This document shows positions 1 through 6,591 of a stretch of DNA of 36,580 bases, piece by piece (the first letter of the stretch is position 1; each line of letters starts with the position of its first letter). The position numbers and the translations under genes were made by a program. Below the pieces are notes generated by a model. It made no database searches and had not been told where the DNA came from. It saw only the letters and a program-made list of their open reading frames with translations. This stretch comes from an uncultured Bacteroidota bacterium. GTDB lineage: Bacteria > Bacteroidota > Bacteroidia > Bacteroidales > FEN-979. The stretch lies in the NCBI GenBank assembly GCA_937900965.1, contig CALCGJ010000144.1, positions 1 to 36,580 of the forward strand. The letters run 5' to 3'.

Positions 1-56
1 GCAGTTGGCAGTTGGCAGTTGGCAGTGGGCAGTGAGCAGTTGCCAGTTCGTAGTTT
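1..56. repeat. 7-bp tandem array, unit GCAGTTG
   Basis: Eight consecutive heptamers are visible, the first three identical (GCAGTTG) and the rest drifting by one or two bases. The array starts at or before the window edge and ends 27 bp past the 3' end of gmhA. It belongs to the dispersed set of short tandem arrays found throughout this window. Confidence 0.9.
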
Positions 57-83
57 CAGGTTGATTTTTGTGCATATAATTCA

Positions 84-662
84 TTACTTCTCAATTGGGA
101 ATAAAGCTGTTTCGACGAGTTCGCAGATGATATGTCCGATCATGATGTGCGACTCCTGGATACGGGGTGTATCGGACGATGGAACGTTGATCAGATAGTC
201 ACACTTGTTTTTCATATTGCCTCCTGAAGCGCCGGTCATTGCAATTGTTATCATCCCCAACTCGTTTGCAGTCTCAAAGGCTTTGATAATGTTTTTGGAA
301 TTTCCGGAAGTTGAGATACCGAACAGGATGTCTCCCTCTTTCCCACTACCCCTGATAATCCTCGAATAAACTTCATCGAAAGAGTAATCGTTAGCAACTG
401 CAGTGAGGTAGGAAGTATTGACATGCAACGCTTCTGATGGTAATGGCGGCCGGTCATAATAAAACCTTCCCGAAAACTCTGCTGCAAGGTGTTGTGCATC
501 GGCTGCACTGCCACCGTTACCGCAAAAAAGCACTTTGTTGCCGTTACAAAAAGATTCTGTGCAATGGAGGGCCACCTCCCTGATGAGATCCAACAGAGCC
601 TTATCAGCCAGTATTTTCTGTTTGACCTCTATACTGTCTTTGATTGATTCTGAAATACGCAT
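84..662 (-). CDS. gmhA: Phosphoheptose isomerase (sedoheptulose 7-phosphate isomerase)
   Basis: This 192-residue SIS-domain protein has the normal length for GmhA, the cytoplasmic enzyme that converts sedoheptulose 7-phosphate to D-glycero-D-manno-heptose 7-phosphate. Visible signatures are CGNGGSAADAQHLAAEF near residue 47, the phosphosugar-binding GISTSGNS stretch near residue 115, and the QESHIMIGHIICE segment near the C-terminus that holds the Gln and His metal ligands of the family. It starts with ATG. It lies 11 bp downstream of the small membrane protein at the end of the operon running from 5380 down to here, which also contains heptose kinase hddA. Together they make the first two steps of the GDP-heptose route. 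The later phosphatase and guanylyltransferase genes are not in view and could lie to the left. The assignment is by family signature and by the partner gene. Confidence 0.93.
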   Translation of the reverse strand: MRISESIKDSIEVKQKILADKALLDLIREVALHCTESFCNGNKVLFCGNGGSAADAQHLAAEFSGRFYYDRPPLPSEALHVNTSYLTAVANDYSFDEVYSRIIRGSGKEGDILFGISTSGNSKNIIKAFETANELGMITIAMTGASGGNMKNKCDYLINVPSSDTPRIQESHIMIGHIICELVETALFPIEK

Positions 663-673
663 ATACGGTTAGT

Positions 674-964
674 TTAAAATAAAAATACAGCGCCCTCTAT
701 AATCAGAATAATAGCTATTAAACCCAGATACGCATATTTGTTCCCAAAATTCAACGTCCATCCAAATAATGGATTCTGTTTAGGAACTATTATTCTTGGG
801 TCGCTACTATTAACATAAAAAATCCCTTTCCAATTAGCTGGGTTTTTACTCATTAAATTGTAATGTTCTTTTTTATCTTTTTGTTCCACATTTTTTATTA
901 TTGGTAATAGTTCAATGATGTTGTCTTTAATTGGGTATAGCGCGCAATTATATTTCCTTAACAA
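674..964 (-). CDS. Small membrane protein with a DUF5808-like motif
   Basis: This is a 96-residue protein if the TTG at 964 is used, which overlaps the end of the nitroreductase gene by 17 bp. An ATG at 853 would give only 59 residues. The upstream part (residues 1-37) is charged and reads like normal protein, so I keep the longer form with reserve. The central segment NWKGIFYVNSSDPRIIVPK followed by GWTLNFGNKYAY resembles DUF5808, a short motif found in small membrane proteins of unknown function. The last 20 residues form one hydrophobic helix (AYLGLIAIILIIEGAVFLF). It is 11 bp from gmhA and is co-transcribed with its neighbours by position. No function is claimed. Confidence 0.55.
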   Translation of the reverse strand: MLRKYNCALYPIKDNIIELLPIIKNVEQKDKKEHYNLMSKNPANWKGIFYVNSSDPRIIVPKQNPLFGWTLNFGNKYAYLGLIAIILIIEGAVFLF

Positions 965-1463
965 TATCGTCCAGCGACCTCCTCTTCAGGTGGCTCGCCG
1001 GATCATCTGGTTCATTTGCCGGATACCCCAGTGAAAGATAGGCTATTGGCTCAAGACTGGAAGGAAGGTCCAGGATTTCGGAACAGGCAACTGCATCGAA
1101 GTTGCAGATCCAGCAGGTTCCCATATCCTGTTCTGCCGCTGCTAATGTAACATGATCAATAATAATGGAGACATCGATATCGGTATGGTCCTTGCCGTCA
1201 CTTCGTTTCCACCCGATTGAGTGGTCTCCGCAGAAAACAAGCACTACAGGGGCCTGTTTAAACCACTCCCGGTTATAAGTTGAAGCCAGCTTTATTCTCA
1301 ATCCGGCATCCCTGACCACGAAAATTTTCCAGGGCTGATAATTTGCCGCCGAAGGAGCAATTCTACCGCATTCAAGCAGGTAATTCAACTTCTCCTCTTC
1401 TACCGGTCTGTCGGAATAGCTCCGGACCGAATATCTTTTTTTTGCTAATTCTAAAAATGTCAT
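948..1463 (-). CDS. Nitroreductase family FMN-dependent oxidoreductase
   Basis: This 171-residue protein is a compact member of the NfsA/FRP nitroreductase superfamily. These cytoplasmic FMN enzymes reduce nitro compounds, quinones or flavins with NAD(P)H, but the physiological substrate cannot be read from sequence. The N-terminus shows the hallmark RYSVRSYSDRPV followed by GRIAPSAANYQPWKI, the FMN phosphate-binding region. The middle has IIIDHVTLAAAEQDMGTCWI, the typical dimer-interface helix, and the end has YLSLGYPANEPD. It starts with ATG and lies 68 bp downstream of hddA. Nothing links it directly to heptose metabolism beyond shared orientation. Confidence 0.88.
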   Translation of the reverse strand: MTFLELAKKRYSVRSYSDRPVEEEKLNYLLECGRIAPSAANYQPWKIFVVRDAGLRIKLASTYNREWFKQAPVVLVFCGDHSIGWKRSDGKDHTDIDVSIIIDHVTLAAAEQDMGTCWICNFDAVACSEILDLPSSLEPIAYLSLGYPANEPDDPASHLKRRSLDDIVKEI

Positions 1464-1500
1464 AGTTTTTTCTCTAGTTTAATTCGTCACTTCCCGATTT

Positions 1501-1530
1501 CACCATCGCACCACTGCACCATGGCACCAC
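1501..1530. repeat. 8-bp tandem array, CACCATCG type
   Basis: Four successive copies of CACCAYNG can be read (CACCATCG, CACCACTG, CACCATGG, CACCAC). The array fills most of the 68-bp gap between hddA and the nitroreductase and ends one base before the hddA stop codon. Confidence 0.75.
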
Positions 1531-1531
1531 A

Positions 1532-2566
1532 TTATATGGTCCATGTTCTGAGACCTTTTCCCGTAAACTCATACCGTTTTGTCTGACCTCCGAATTTATC
1601 CAGGGCCCGGATCACCCGGGAACGGGTATTTTCGGGACAGTAGAAAAACATAAATCCTCCCCCGCCTGCTCCTGAAACTTTTCCACCAAGTGCTCCGCTG
1701 CTTATTGCTGCTTCATAGATCTCATCAAGCATGGGATTAGAGATTCCTTTGGCCATCTTCTTTTTAAACTGCCAGCCAAAATCGAGGATCTCTCCTATCC
1801 GGTTAAGATCTCCCTTCAGGATAGCCTCTTTCATCATGACCGACTGCTCTTTTAACTTGTGCATCGCCTCCAGTGACTGTTCATTCCCGGCCATAACATT
1901 CTTGCGCTGCTCTTCGATTATGGTGCTTGATAAACGGCTGGTCTCAGTATGGTAGAGGATGAGGTTGTGAGCCAACTCATCCAGGTATCTATTCCTTATC
2001 CGCAAAGGATTCACGATTACTTTGTCATCTTTGAAGAACTCCATATAGTTAATCCCTCCGAATGTAGCGGCATATTGATCCTGTTTCCCGCCGGCCATAT
2101 TCAGATCTATCCGTTCGATCTCGAATGCAAGGTGGGCCAGGTCATATTCACCGAGCGGAAGGTTAAGCCACTCTGAGAAGGCGCCCAGAACAGCTACTAC
2201 CAATGTGGAGGATGTTCCCAATCCTGATCCGGGAGGGGCATCTACATAAGTTGACAATTCGAAAGAGAGTGGTTTGTGTGAAAAATCACGGACAATCCGG
2301 TTGTAGATCCCTTTGATCAGGTCCAGCCGACCATCCAGGGGTAGCTGATCCGTGGCATCAAACTCAAGCACCTCAGGTTTATCCAGAATATTGAGGATGA
2401 TCTTCCCATTATTTCTGGGCCTGATAGTTGCCATTGCATACATGCTGATTGTGGCATTCAGGATGGCTCCGCCATAGAGGTCAGAGAATGGGGCTACATC
2501 AGTACCTCCACCGGCAAGACCCAGGCGGAGAGGTGCTTTGCTTCGGATTATTCGGTTATCAGTCAT
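1532..2566 (-). CDS. hddA: D-glycero-alpha-D-manno-heptose 7-phosphate kinase (GHMP family)
   Basis: This GHMP-superfamily kinase of 344 residues phosphorylates heptose 7-phosphate at C1 in the GDP-D-glycero-D-manno-heptose route. The N-terminus reads RSKAPLRLGLAGGGTDV, typical of HddA and related sugar kinases. The ATP-loop motif PPGSGLGTSSTLVVA lies near residue 110, and the C-terminal GHMP motif is KVSGAGGGGFMFF. I place the start at the ATG at 2566. An in-frame ATG at 2632 would add 22 residues, but these are encoded by a palindromic repeat and are probably not translated. The pairing with gmhA in the same operon supports heptose over other GHMP substrates. The product likely feeds an exported heptose-containing glycan, given the two glycosyltransferases upstream. 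Confidence 0.85.
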   Translation of the reverse strand: MTDNRIIRSKAPLRLGLAGGGTDVAPFSDLYGGAILNATISMYAMATIRPRNNGKIILNILDKPEVLEFDATDQLPLDGRLDLIKGIYNRIVRDFSHKPLSFELSTYVDAPPGSGLGTSSTLVVAVLGAFSEWLNLPLGEYDLAHLAFEIERIDLNMAGGKQDQYAATFGGINYMEFFKDDKVIVNPLRIRNRYLDELAHNLILYHTETSRLSSTIIEEQRKNVMAGNEQSLEAMHKLKEQSVMMKEAILKGDLNRIGEILDFGWQFKKKMAKGISNPMLDEIYEAAISSGALGGKVSGAGGGGFMFFYCPENTRSRVIRALDKFGGQTKRYEFTGKGLRTWTI

Positions 2567-2588
2567 ATGGTCATTCAGTCTTTTGCTG

Positions 2589-2664
2589 CCCCTAAATCCC
2601 AGTTTGCTTCTCCCGAGTACTCGGGATCGCAAGGGGACTTACTCCCCTTCGGGGCTTTGGGGTT
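2589..2664. repeat. Dispersed palindromic repeat upstream of hddA
   Basis: This 76-bp element contains a perfect 16-bp palindrome at 2611-2626 (TCCCGAGTACTCGGGA) and a CCCC-TTC-GGGG hairpin at 2644-2654, framed by C-rich and G-rich ends (CCCCTAAATCCC and GGGCTTTGGGG type). From general knowledge, similar C/G-run palindromes recur between genes in many Bacteroidota genomes. It fills the gap between GT4 and hddA with the tandem array at 2704 and creates a spurious N-terminal extension of hddA. Confidence 0.65.
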
Positions 2665-2703
2665 AAAGATATTTTTTTTCGTTGGGTTCCAACATTTGCC
2701 GTC

Positions 2704-2731
2704 TCACGTCTTACGTTTCACGTTTCACGTA
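2704..2731. repeat. 7-bp tandem array, unit TCACGTT
   Basis: Four heptamers (TCACGTC, TTACGTT, TCACGTT, TCACGTA) overlap the 3' end of the GT4 gene. The GT4 stop codon (TGA on the minus strand, 2718-2720) and the last residues before it are encoded by this array. Confidence 0.8.
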
Positions 2732-3863
2732 CTAGTAACGTATCAACAGCGTCCAACATTTTACTCCAGCTATATTTTTCTTTTTCTGCAGCTACTTCAG
2801 CCGAAAATTCCTTCTCTTTACTTTCCTGATAATATTTAATTATGGCATCCGCTATCAGCCTTGGATCCGCATCTACCACGTAACCGGCTTTCCCATCAGG
2901 GACAAACTCTGCCAGACCTCCCACATCCGTAATAACCATTGGCTTGTTGAAATGGTATGCGATCTGGGTAACCCCACTCTGGGTTGCACTTTTATAGGGT
3001 TGTACTACCAGATCAACCGCGCAGAAGTAATCCCGTACTTTGGAGTCTGGAATAAAGTTGTTGCTCATCACCACCAGATCACCAAGATCATTTTCGTTGA
3101 TGATTTTTAAATATGGCTCTGGTTCACAGTAAAACTCTCCTGCAACCAACAGCTTAATCTTCAATTCTTTGATTTCCGGATCAGCAATCGCGTTTAACAA
3201 CAAATCAAGTCCTTTGTAATCCCGGATGAAACCAAAAAAGAGGATATACCGAAAGGCAGGATCAAGACCCAGTTTTTCAATGGCTTCCCGTTTCGGGATA
3301 GGATCTCCAAAATGATCATATAGTGGGTGGGGAGAAAAGATTTTTGGTTTTTGTTGATCAAATTGTTCCAACTCCTTCAACACAGATCGGGACATGGCTA
3401 CAAATCCATCAACCGAACCGACAAACCAGGATGCCAGCATCTTGTCGCCAGCTCTTTTCTCGTGTGGAATAATATTATCAATGATGCTGATGATTCTTGT
3501 ATGCTTATTCCTGCGAATGACTCGACAGATTGTCCCAAGGCACGGTGCCATAAAGGGCATCCAGAATTTGACAATAACAAGATCAGGTCTCATCTTACGA
3601 ATCACATTTCCGATTCTGATCCAATTTAAGGGGTTGATGGAATTGACACAGGTATGTATCACCAGGTTTCCCGGAGCTGGTTCATCAGAATACTGAGATT
3701 TCCCGGGGAAAAGAAATGAAGGATATTGGAGACTGAAAGAGTAAATGCTCACCTCCTCCCCATGGAGCTGATATTCGGTGGCTAATCGTTCATTATAAGC
3801 AGCAAGACCTCCCCTGAGCGGATGTGCTGAACCTATGATTACGATTCTCCGGGGATTCGTCAT
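2718..3863 (-). CDS. Glycosyltransferase family 4
   Basis: This 381-residue GT-B fold glycosyltransferase is cytoplasmic or membrane-associated. The N-terminal acceptor domain begins RRIVIIGSAHPLRGGLAAYNERLA, with the glycine-rich loop usual in GT4. The C-terminal donor domain shows YILFFGFIRDYKGLDLLLNAI near residue 205 and the nucleotide-sugar region PYKSATQSGVTQIAYHFNKPMVITDVGGLAEFV, which includes the S-x-V-x-x-E-like ending of the family. I use the ATG at 3863, 25 bp after the GT2 stop; a TTG at 3896 would overlap that gene by 8 bp. The stop codon falls inside a 7-bp repeat array, so the native C-terminus may have been altered. Donor and acceptor are unknown; heptose is possible given gmhA and hddA in the same operon. 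Confidence 0.87.
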   Translation of the reverse strand: MTNPRRIVIIGSAHPLRGGLAAYNERLATEYQLHGEEVSIYSFSLQYPSFLFPGKSQYSDEPAPGNLVIHTCVNSINPLNWIRIGNVIRKMRPDLVIVKFWMPFMAPCLGTICRVIRRNKHTRIISIIDNIIPHEKRAGDKMLASWFVGSVDGFVAMSRSVLKELEQFDQQKPKIFSPHPLYDHFGDPIPKREAIEKLGLDPAFRYILFFGFIRDYKGLDLLLNAIADPEIKELKIKLLVAGEFYCEPEPYLKIINENDLGDLVVMSNNFIPDSKVRDYFCAVDLVVQPYKSATQSGVTQIAYHFNKPMVITDVGGLAEFVPDGKAGYVVDADPRLIADAIIKYYQESKEKEFSAEVAAEKEKYSWSKMLDAVDTLLVRET

Positions 3864-3888
3864 GCTATTCTGGTTTACAGATGTTCCC

Positions 3889-4830
3889 TTAATCAAGGTT
3901 TTTTTTCGTCTCGATCAGGTATGTGTTGCGGTCGGTGGCACTCCGGGATATCATTTCTCCAAGGAAACCTGCCACAAAGAGTTGGGTGCCAAGGATCATA
4001 GCCAGCAATCCGAAATAGAAAAGAGGCCTCTCGGTCATCTTGTACCCTTCAAAGAATACTCGTTCATAGGCCAGAAAACCTGCTATGCCGAAGCCAGCAA
4101 TGAAGAGCAGCGTTCCCCACAAGCCAAAAAAGTGCATTGGGCGTTTTCCAAAGCGGGATGTAAATGTGATGGAGAGCAGGTCGAGGTACCCTTTGAAAAA
4201 GCGGTCAGGACCGTATTTCGTTTTTCCGTATTTCCTTTTCTGGTGCTGCACTACCTTTTCCCCGATCTTTGTAAAACCTGCCCATTTGGCGATTACCGGA
4301 ATATACCGGTGCATCTCTCCAAAAACTTCGATACTTTTCACAACATCACTGCTGTAGGCTTTCAGACCGCAGTTGAAGTCGTGCAGTTTAATCCGCGACA
4401 TCCTGCGGGTGGTCCAGTTAAAAAACCGGGTCGGAATTGTTTTAGAAACCGGATCATGCCTTTTCTTTTTCCATCCTGACACCAGGTCGTATCCCTCTTC
4501 AACGATCATCCTTCTAAGCTCCGGGATTTCATCTGGATTATCCTGGAGATCGGCATCCATCGTGATCACAACCTTACCTTTGGAAGCGGCAAACCCACAG
4601 TTCAGAGCAGCTGCTTTGCCATAATTCCGGCGAAACTTGATGCCTTTGACGGAGGGATTGTTTTCACCCAGCTGATTTATCACAGCCCAGGATTCATCAC
4701 GGCTTCCATCATCAATGTATATCAGCTCATAGTTCAGGGCATGCTCTTTCATCACCCGATCTATCCACTCCGATAATTCGGGCAGAGACTCGGCTTCATT
4801 CAGAAGTGGAACAACAACAGATATCTCCAT
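3889..4830 (-). CDS. Glycosyltransferase family 2, DPM1/GtrB-like
   Basis: This 313-residue protein matches the polyprenyl-phosphate sugar transferase type (DPM1-, GtrB- or ArnC-like), which loads a sugar onto undecaprenyl phosphate at the cytoplasmic membrane. The GT-A domain begins MEISVVVPLLNEAESLPEL, has YIDDGSRDES near residue 38 and the metal-binding MDADLQDNPDEIP near residue 90. NCGLKAYSSDVV lies in the acceptor part. Two C-terminal transmembrane helices (about residues 235-255 and 272-292) follow, as is usual for this subgroup. The gene starts with ATG 10 bp after the DUF4199 gene and is followed closely by the GT4. The sugar donor cannot be deduced. Confidence 0.9.
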   Translation of the reverse strand: MEISVVVPLLNEAESLPELSEWIDRVMKEHALNYELIYIDDGSRDESWAVINQLGENNPSVKGIKFRRNYGKAAALNCGFAASKGKVVITMDADLQDNPDEIPELRRMIVEEGYDLVSGWKKKRHDPVSKTIPTRFFNWTTRRMSRIKLHDFNCGLKAYSSDVVKSIEVFGEMHRYIPVIAKWAGFTKIGEKVVQHQKRKYGKTKYGPDRFFKGYLDLLSITFTSRFGKRPMHFFGLWGTLLFIAGFGIAGFLAYERVFFEGYKMTERPLFYFGLLAMILGTQLFVAGFLGEMISRSATDRNTYLIETKKNLD

Positions 4831-4840
4831 TCAGTTTTAG

Positions 4841-5380
4841 TTAGATGGCTGATGAGGTCAGTGTTTTATCCTCTTTTTTCAGGAAGATGGAGGTGATCAG
4901 AGCGACAACTGTGCCTATCAGTAACTGTGAAATAAATCCCCAGACTGACATCCAAACCGGTGTCATAAAGGCAGCGCTCATTTGCATAGCCTGATCAATT
5001 TGCTCTTCCGACATCTCAGGGCTTCTTTCCATAGCCTGTTGACGACTCATCTCAATGATCTCCTGTACAACTTCAGGAGCTATCATTGCAAAGAAAAAGT
5101 AAGCATAAATGCCCGCGAAAAGTGTAGCAAAAAGGACAATCATAAAGCTTGTGGAAAAAGCTTTGCCATAAGACATGAAACCACCTGACAGTGTTTTCCT
5201 GTATTCAATTGTTCCCCAAATCATCGCTCCGACTAAGAATAAATATCCGATCCAGCTGACAGTTGTATTAAGACTCATGTCCATAAGGTAGAGGATCAGG
5301 CTGTAGATAATCATTAGAACACCGGCTACAATACCCCAGGTAAGGCCGTTCATGGTTACTGATTTTGGTTTTTCTTCCAT
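4841..5380 (-). CDS. DUF4199 domain membrane protein
   Basis: This 179-residue inner-membrane protein has four hydrophobic helices: about residues 13-33, 42-58, 78-102 and 145-168. The overall pattern, with GIVAGVLMIIYSLILYLMD near the start, a conserved FMSYGKAFSTSFMIVLFATL stretch and a charged segment before the last helix, matches DUF4199, a family of unknown function common in Bacteroidota. It is the first gene of the glycan operon, and a -7 box lies 28 bp upstream. Its role in that operon is unknown. Confidence 0.85.
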   Translation of the reverse strand: MEEKPKSVTMNGLTWGIVAGVLMIIYSLILYLMDMSLNTTVSWIGYLFLVGAMIWGTIEYRKTLSGGFMSYGKAFSTSFMIVLFATLFAGIYAYFFFAMIAPEVVQEIIEMSRQQAMERSPEMSEEQIDQAMQMSAAFMTPVWMSVWGFISQLLIGTVVALITSIFLKKEDKTLTSSAI

Positions 5381-5407
5381 GTTTTTTGGTTTTTATAATC
5401 GTACACG

Positions 5408-5415
5408 CAAACATA
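5408..5415 (-). promoter_or_regulatory. -7 promoter box for the glycan operon
   Basis: The minus strand reads TATGTTTG, matching the Bacteroidota -7 consensus TAnnTTTG, 28 bp before the ATG of the DUF4199 gene. No good -33 TTTG is seen. It is back-to-back with the SRP RNA promoter about 20 bp away. Confidence 0.6.
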
Positions 5416-5432
5416 CAAAAAAAAAAATTCTC

Positions 5433-5440
5433 TACCTTTG
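5433..5440 (+). promoter_or_regulatory. -7 promoter box for SRP RNA
   Basis: TACCTTTG fits TAnnTTTG and ends 4 bp before the first base of the predicted SRP RNA stem, the expected spacing for this type of promoter. Confidence 0.65.
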
Positions 5441-5444
5441 CAGC

Positions 5445-5547
5445 GGGTAAGTCTTATACGACCAGCTCCTGTCTAACTCCCCCAGGTTCGGAAGGAAGCA
5501 AGGGTACGATGGTTGAGCGGTGCGATATAATGGCTTACCCTTTTTTT
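5445..5547 (+). ncRNA. ffs: Signal recognition particle RNA (4.5S-like, small bacterial type)
   Basis: The conserved apical domain is present: CAGGTTCGGAAGGAAGCAAG at 5492-5511 contains the GGAA tetraloop and the asymmetric loop bound by Ffh. The ends pair (GGGTAAG at 5445-5451 with CTTACCC at 5534-5540) and are followed directly by seven T residues, which act as the intrinsic terminator. The length of about 96-103 nt is normal for the short bacterial SRP RNA. The RNA joins Ffh and FtsY to target membrane proteins co-translationally. Confidence 0.95.
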
Positions 5548-5607
5548 ATTGCCATAAATTGCCATGAATTGCCATAGATTGCCATAGATTACCATGAATC
5601 GCTGTCA
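5548..5607. repeat. 10-bp tandem array, unit ATTGCCATAG
   Basis: Five clear 10-bp copies (ATTGCCATAA, ATTGCCATGA, ATTGCCATAG twice, ATTACCATGA) and a degenerate sixth follow the SRP RNA terminator immediately and end 5 bp before the tsaC-type gene's -7 box. Confidence 0.85.
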
Positions 5608-5612
5608 ATCTG

Positions 5613-5620
5613 TATCTTTG
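5613..5620 (+). promoter_or_regulatory. -7 promoter box for the TsaC/YciO gene
   Basis: TATCTTTG matches TAnnTTTG, 31 bp before the ATG. The leader between it and the start is largely a 7-bp repeat array (5625-5645). Confidence 0.6.
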
Positions 5621-5624
5621 CAAT

Positions 5625-5645
5625 TCGTAAATCGTAAATCGTAAA
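5625..5645. repeat. 7-bp tandem array, unit TCGTAAA, in the 5' leader
   Basis: Three perfect copies of TCGTAAA occupy most of the untranslated leader of the gene at 5652. The same unit, inverted (TTTACGA), forms the array at 31578-31598. Confidence 0.85.
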
Positions 5646-5651
5646 TCATAG

Positions 5652-6272
5652 ATGCTAATACGGGTTCATCCTGACAATCCAGGGGAAAGACATTTGAAGA
5701 TCGTCACTGAATGTCTGCTTGATGGCGGTGTGATTATCTATCCAACAGATACGGTATATGCCATGGGATGTGATATCACAAAAATCCGTGCTGTAGAGCG
5801 GGTTGCACGGATCAAAGGGGTGAAATTGGATAAGGCCAATTTCTCTTTGATCTGCAGTTCATTAAGTCAGCTTGCTGATTATACCCGACCGATCGACAAT
5901 CACATATTCCGGATCATGAAACGGGTATTGCCCGGCCCCTATACATTTATCCTCAACGCTAACAACAATGTTCCACGTTTCTTTCAGAGTAAAAGGAGGA
6001 CCGTTGGCATCAGGAATCCGGATCATCTTGTTCCGGTTCAACTCGTTGAACAGCTTGGGAATCCTATCATGACAACCTCTCTCCATCATGAAGATGAGAT
6101 CATTGATTACCTGACCGATCCGGAAGACATCTACGAGAGGTTCAGTAACCTTGTGGATATCGTTATTGACTCAGGTCATGGTGGCATCACTCCATCAACA
6201 GTAGTGGATTGTACACATGATGAGCTGGAGGTTGTGCGGGAGGGACTTGGCGATACAGGACTACTTCAATAA
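5652..6272 (+). CDS. L-threonylcarbamoyladenylate synthase type (TsaC/YciO/YrdC)
   Basis: This 206-residue YrdC-domain protein belongs to the family that makes threonylcarbamoyl-AMP from threonine, bicarbonate and ATP for the t6A37 modification of tRNA. The core GGVIIYPTDTVYAMGCDI lies near residue 25; PGPYTFIL is near residue 112, TVGIRNPDH near 134, and the C-terminal TPSTVVDCTHDELEVVREG is the usual end of the domain. The length and the sequence style are closer to the YciO branch, whose role in t6A synthesis is less certain than that of TsaC/Sua5. No C-terminal Sua5 domain is present. A -7 box and repeat leader lie directly upstream. A tRNA-Lys(UUU), a class of tRNA that carries t6A, lies 119 bp downstream. 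Confidence 0.88.
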   Translation: MLIRVHPDNPGERHLKIVTECLLDGGVIIYPTDTVYAMGCDITKIRAVERVARIKGVKLDKANFSLICSSLSQLADYTRPIDNHIFRIMKRVLPGPYTFILNANNNVPRFFQSKRRTVGIRNPDHLVPVQLVEQLGNPIMTTSLHHEDEIIDYLTDPEDIYERFSNLVDIVIDSGHGGITPSTVVDCTHDELEVVREGLGDTGLLQ

Positions 6273-6343
6273 TGAACATGAATGAGCATGAATGACGAAC
6301 CAGAGCGAAGCGGAGCTAATGACATGATTTTTGGATCTTGCAT

Positions 6344-6374
6344 TTTGATTTCAGAATATAGAGTTGTATTTTTG
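6344..6374 (+). promoter_or_regulatory. Consensus Bacteroidota promoter for tRNA-Lys
   Basis: TTTG (6344-6347), a 19-bp spacer and TATTTTTG (6367-6374) match the full -33/-7 consensus of Bacteroidota vegetative promoters. The -7 box ends 17 bp before the tRNA. Confidence 0.8.
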
Positions 6375-6391
6375 CACGCTCAAACGAGGTT

Positions 6392-6464
6392 GACTCGCTA
6401 GCTCAGTTGGTAGAGCATAGCCCTTTTAAGGCTGGGGTCCAGGGTTCGAGTCCCTGGCGGGTCA
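6392..6464 (+). tRNA. tRNA-Lys (anticodon TTT)
   Basis: All cloverleaf parts can be folded by eye: acceptor GACTCGC with GCGGGTC, D arm GCTC/GAGC with AGTTGGTA loop, anticodon stem TAGCC/GGCTG around loop CTTTTAA (anticodon TTT), and T arm CAGGG/CCCTG with TTCGAGT. The discriminator base is A and CCA is not encoded. The 73-nt length is normal. Confidence 0.97.
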
Positions 6465-6471
6465 CAGAACA

Positions 6472-6530
6472 AAGTACGAAGTACGAAGTCAGAAATTAGA
6501 ACTGGAAGTACGAAGTTTGAAGTTAGAAGC
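6472..6530. repeat. Imperfect 7-bp tandem array, unit AAGTACG
   Basis: About eight drifting heptamers (AAGTACG, AAGTACG, AAGTCAG, AAATTAG, then AAGTACG, AAGTTTG, AAGTTAG) fill the stretch between the tRNA and its terminator. Confidence 0.7.
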
Positions 6531-6532
6531 AG

Positions 6533-6568
6533 AAAGCCGCCAAAAGAGATTTGGCGGCTTTTTTTTTG
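6533..6568 (+). terminator. Intrinsic terminator after tRNA-Lys
   Basis: A 12-bp perfect stem (AAAGCCGCCAAA with TTTGGCGGCTTT), a 5-nt loop and a run of T form a strong rho-independent terminator. It also lies just past the 3' end of the convergent secreted-protein operon. Confidence 0.9.
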
Positions 6569-6591
6569 CCAAACCCGAATCCAGCCTCCGG

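Noticed and set aside
2567-2632. Twenty-two-residue N-terminal extension of HddA
   Set aside because: It is encoded by a palindromic repeat; the HddA domain starts right after the ATG at 2566.
3835-4479. Long plus-strand frame opposite the GT2 gene
   Set aside because: It lies antisense to a clear glycosyltransferase with intact motifs and shows no recognisable domain.
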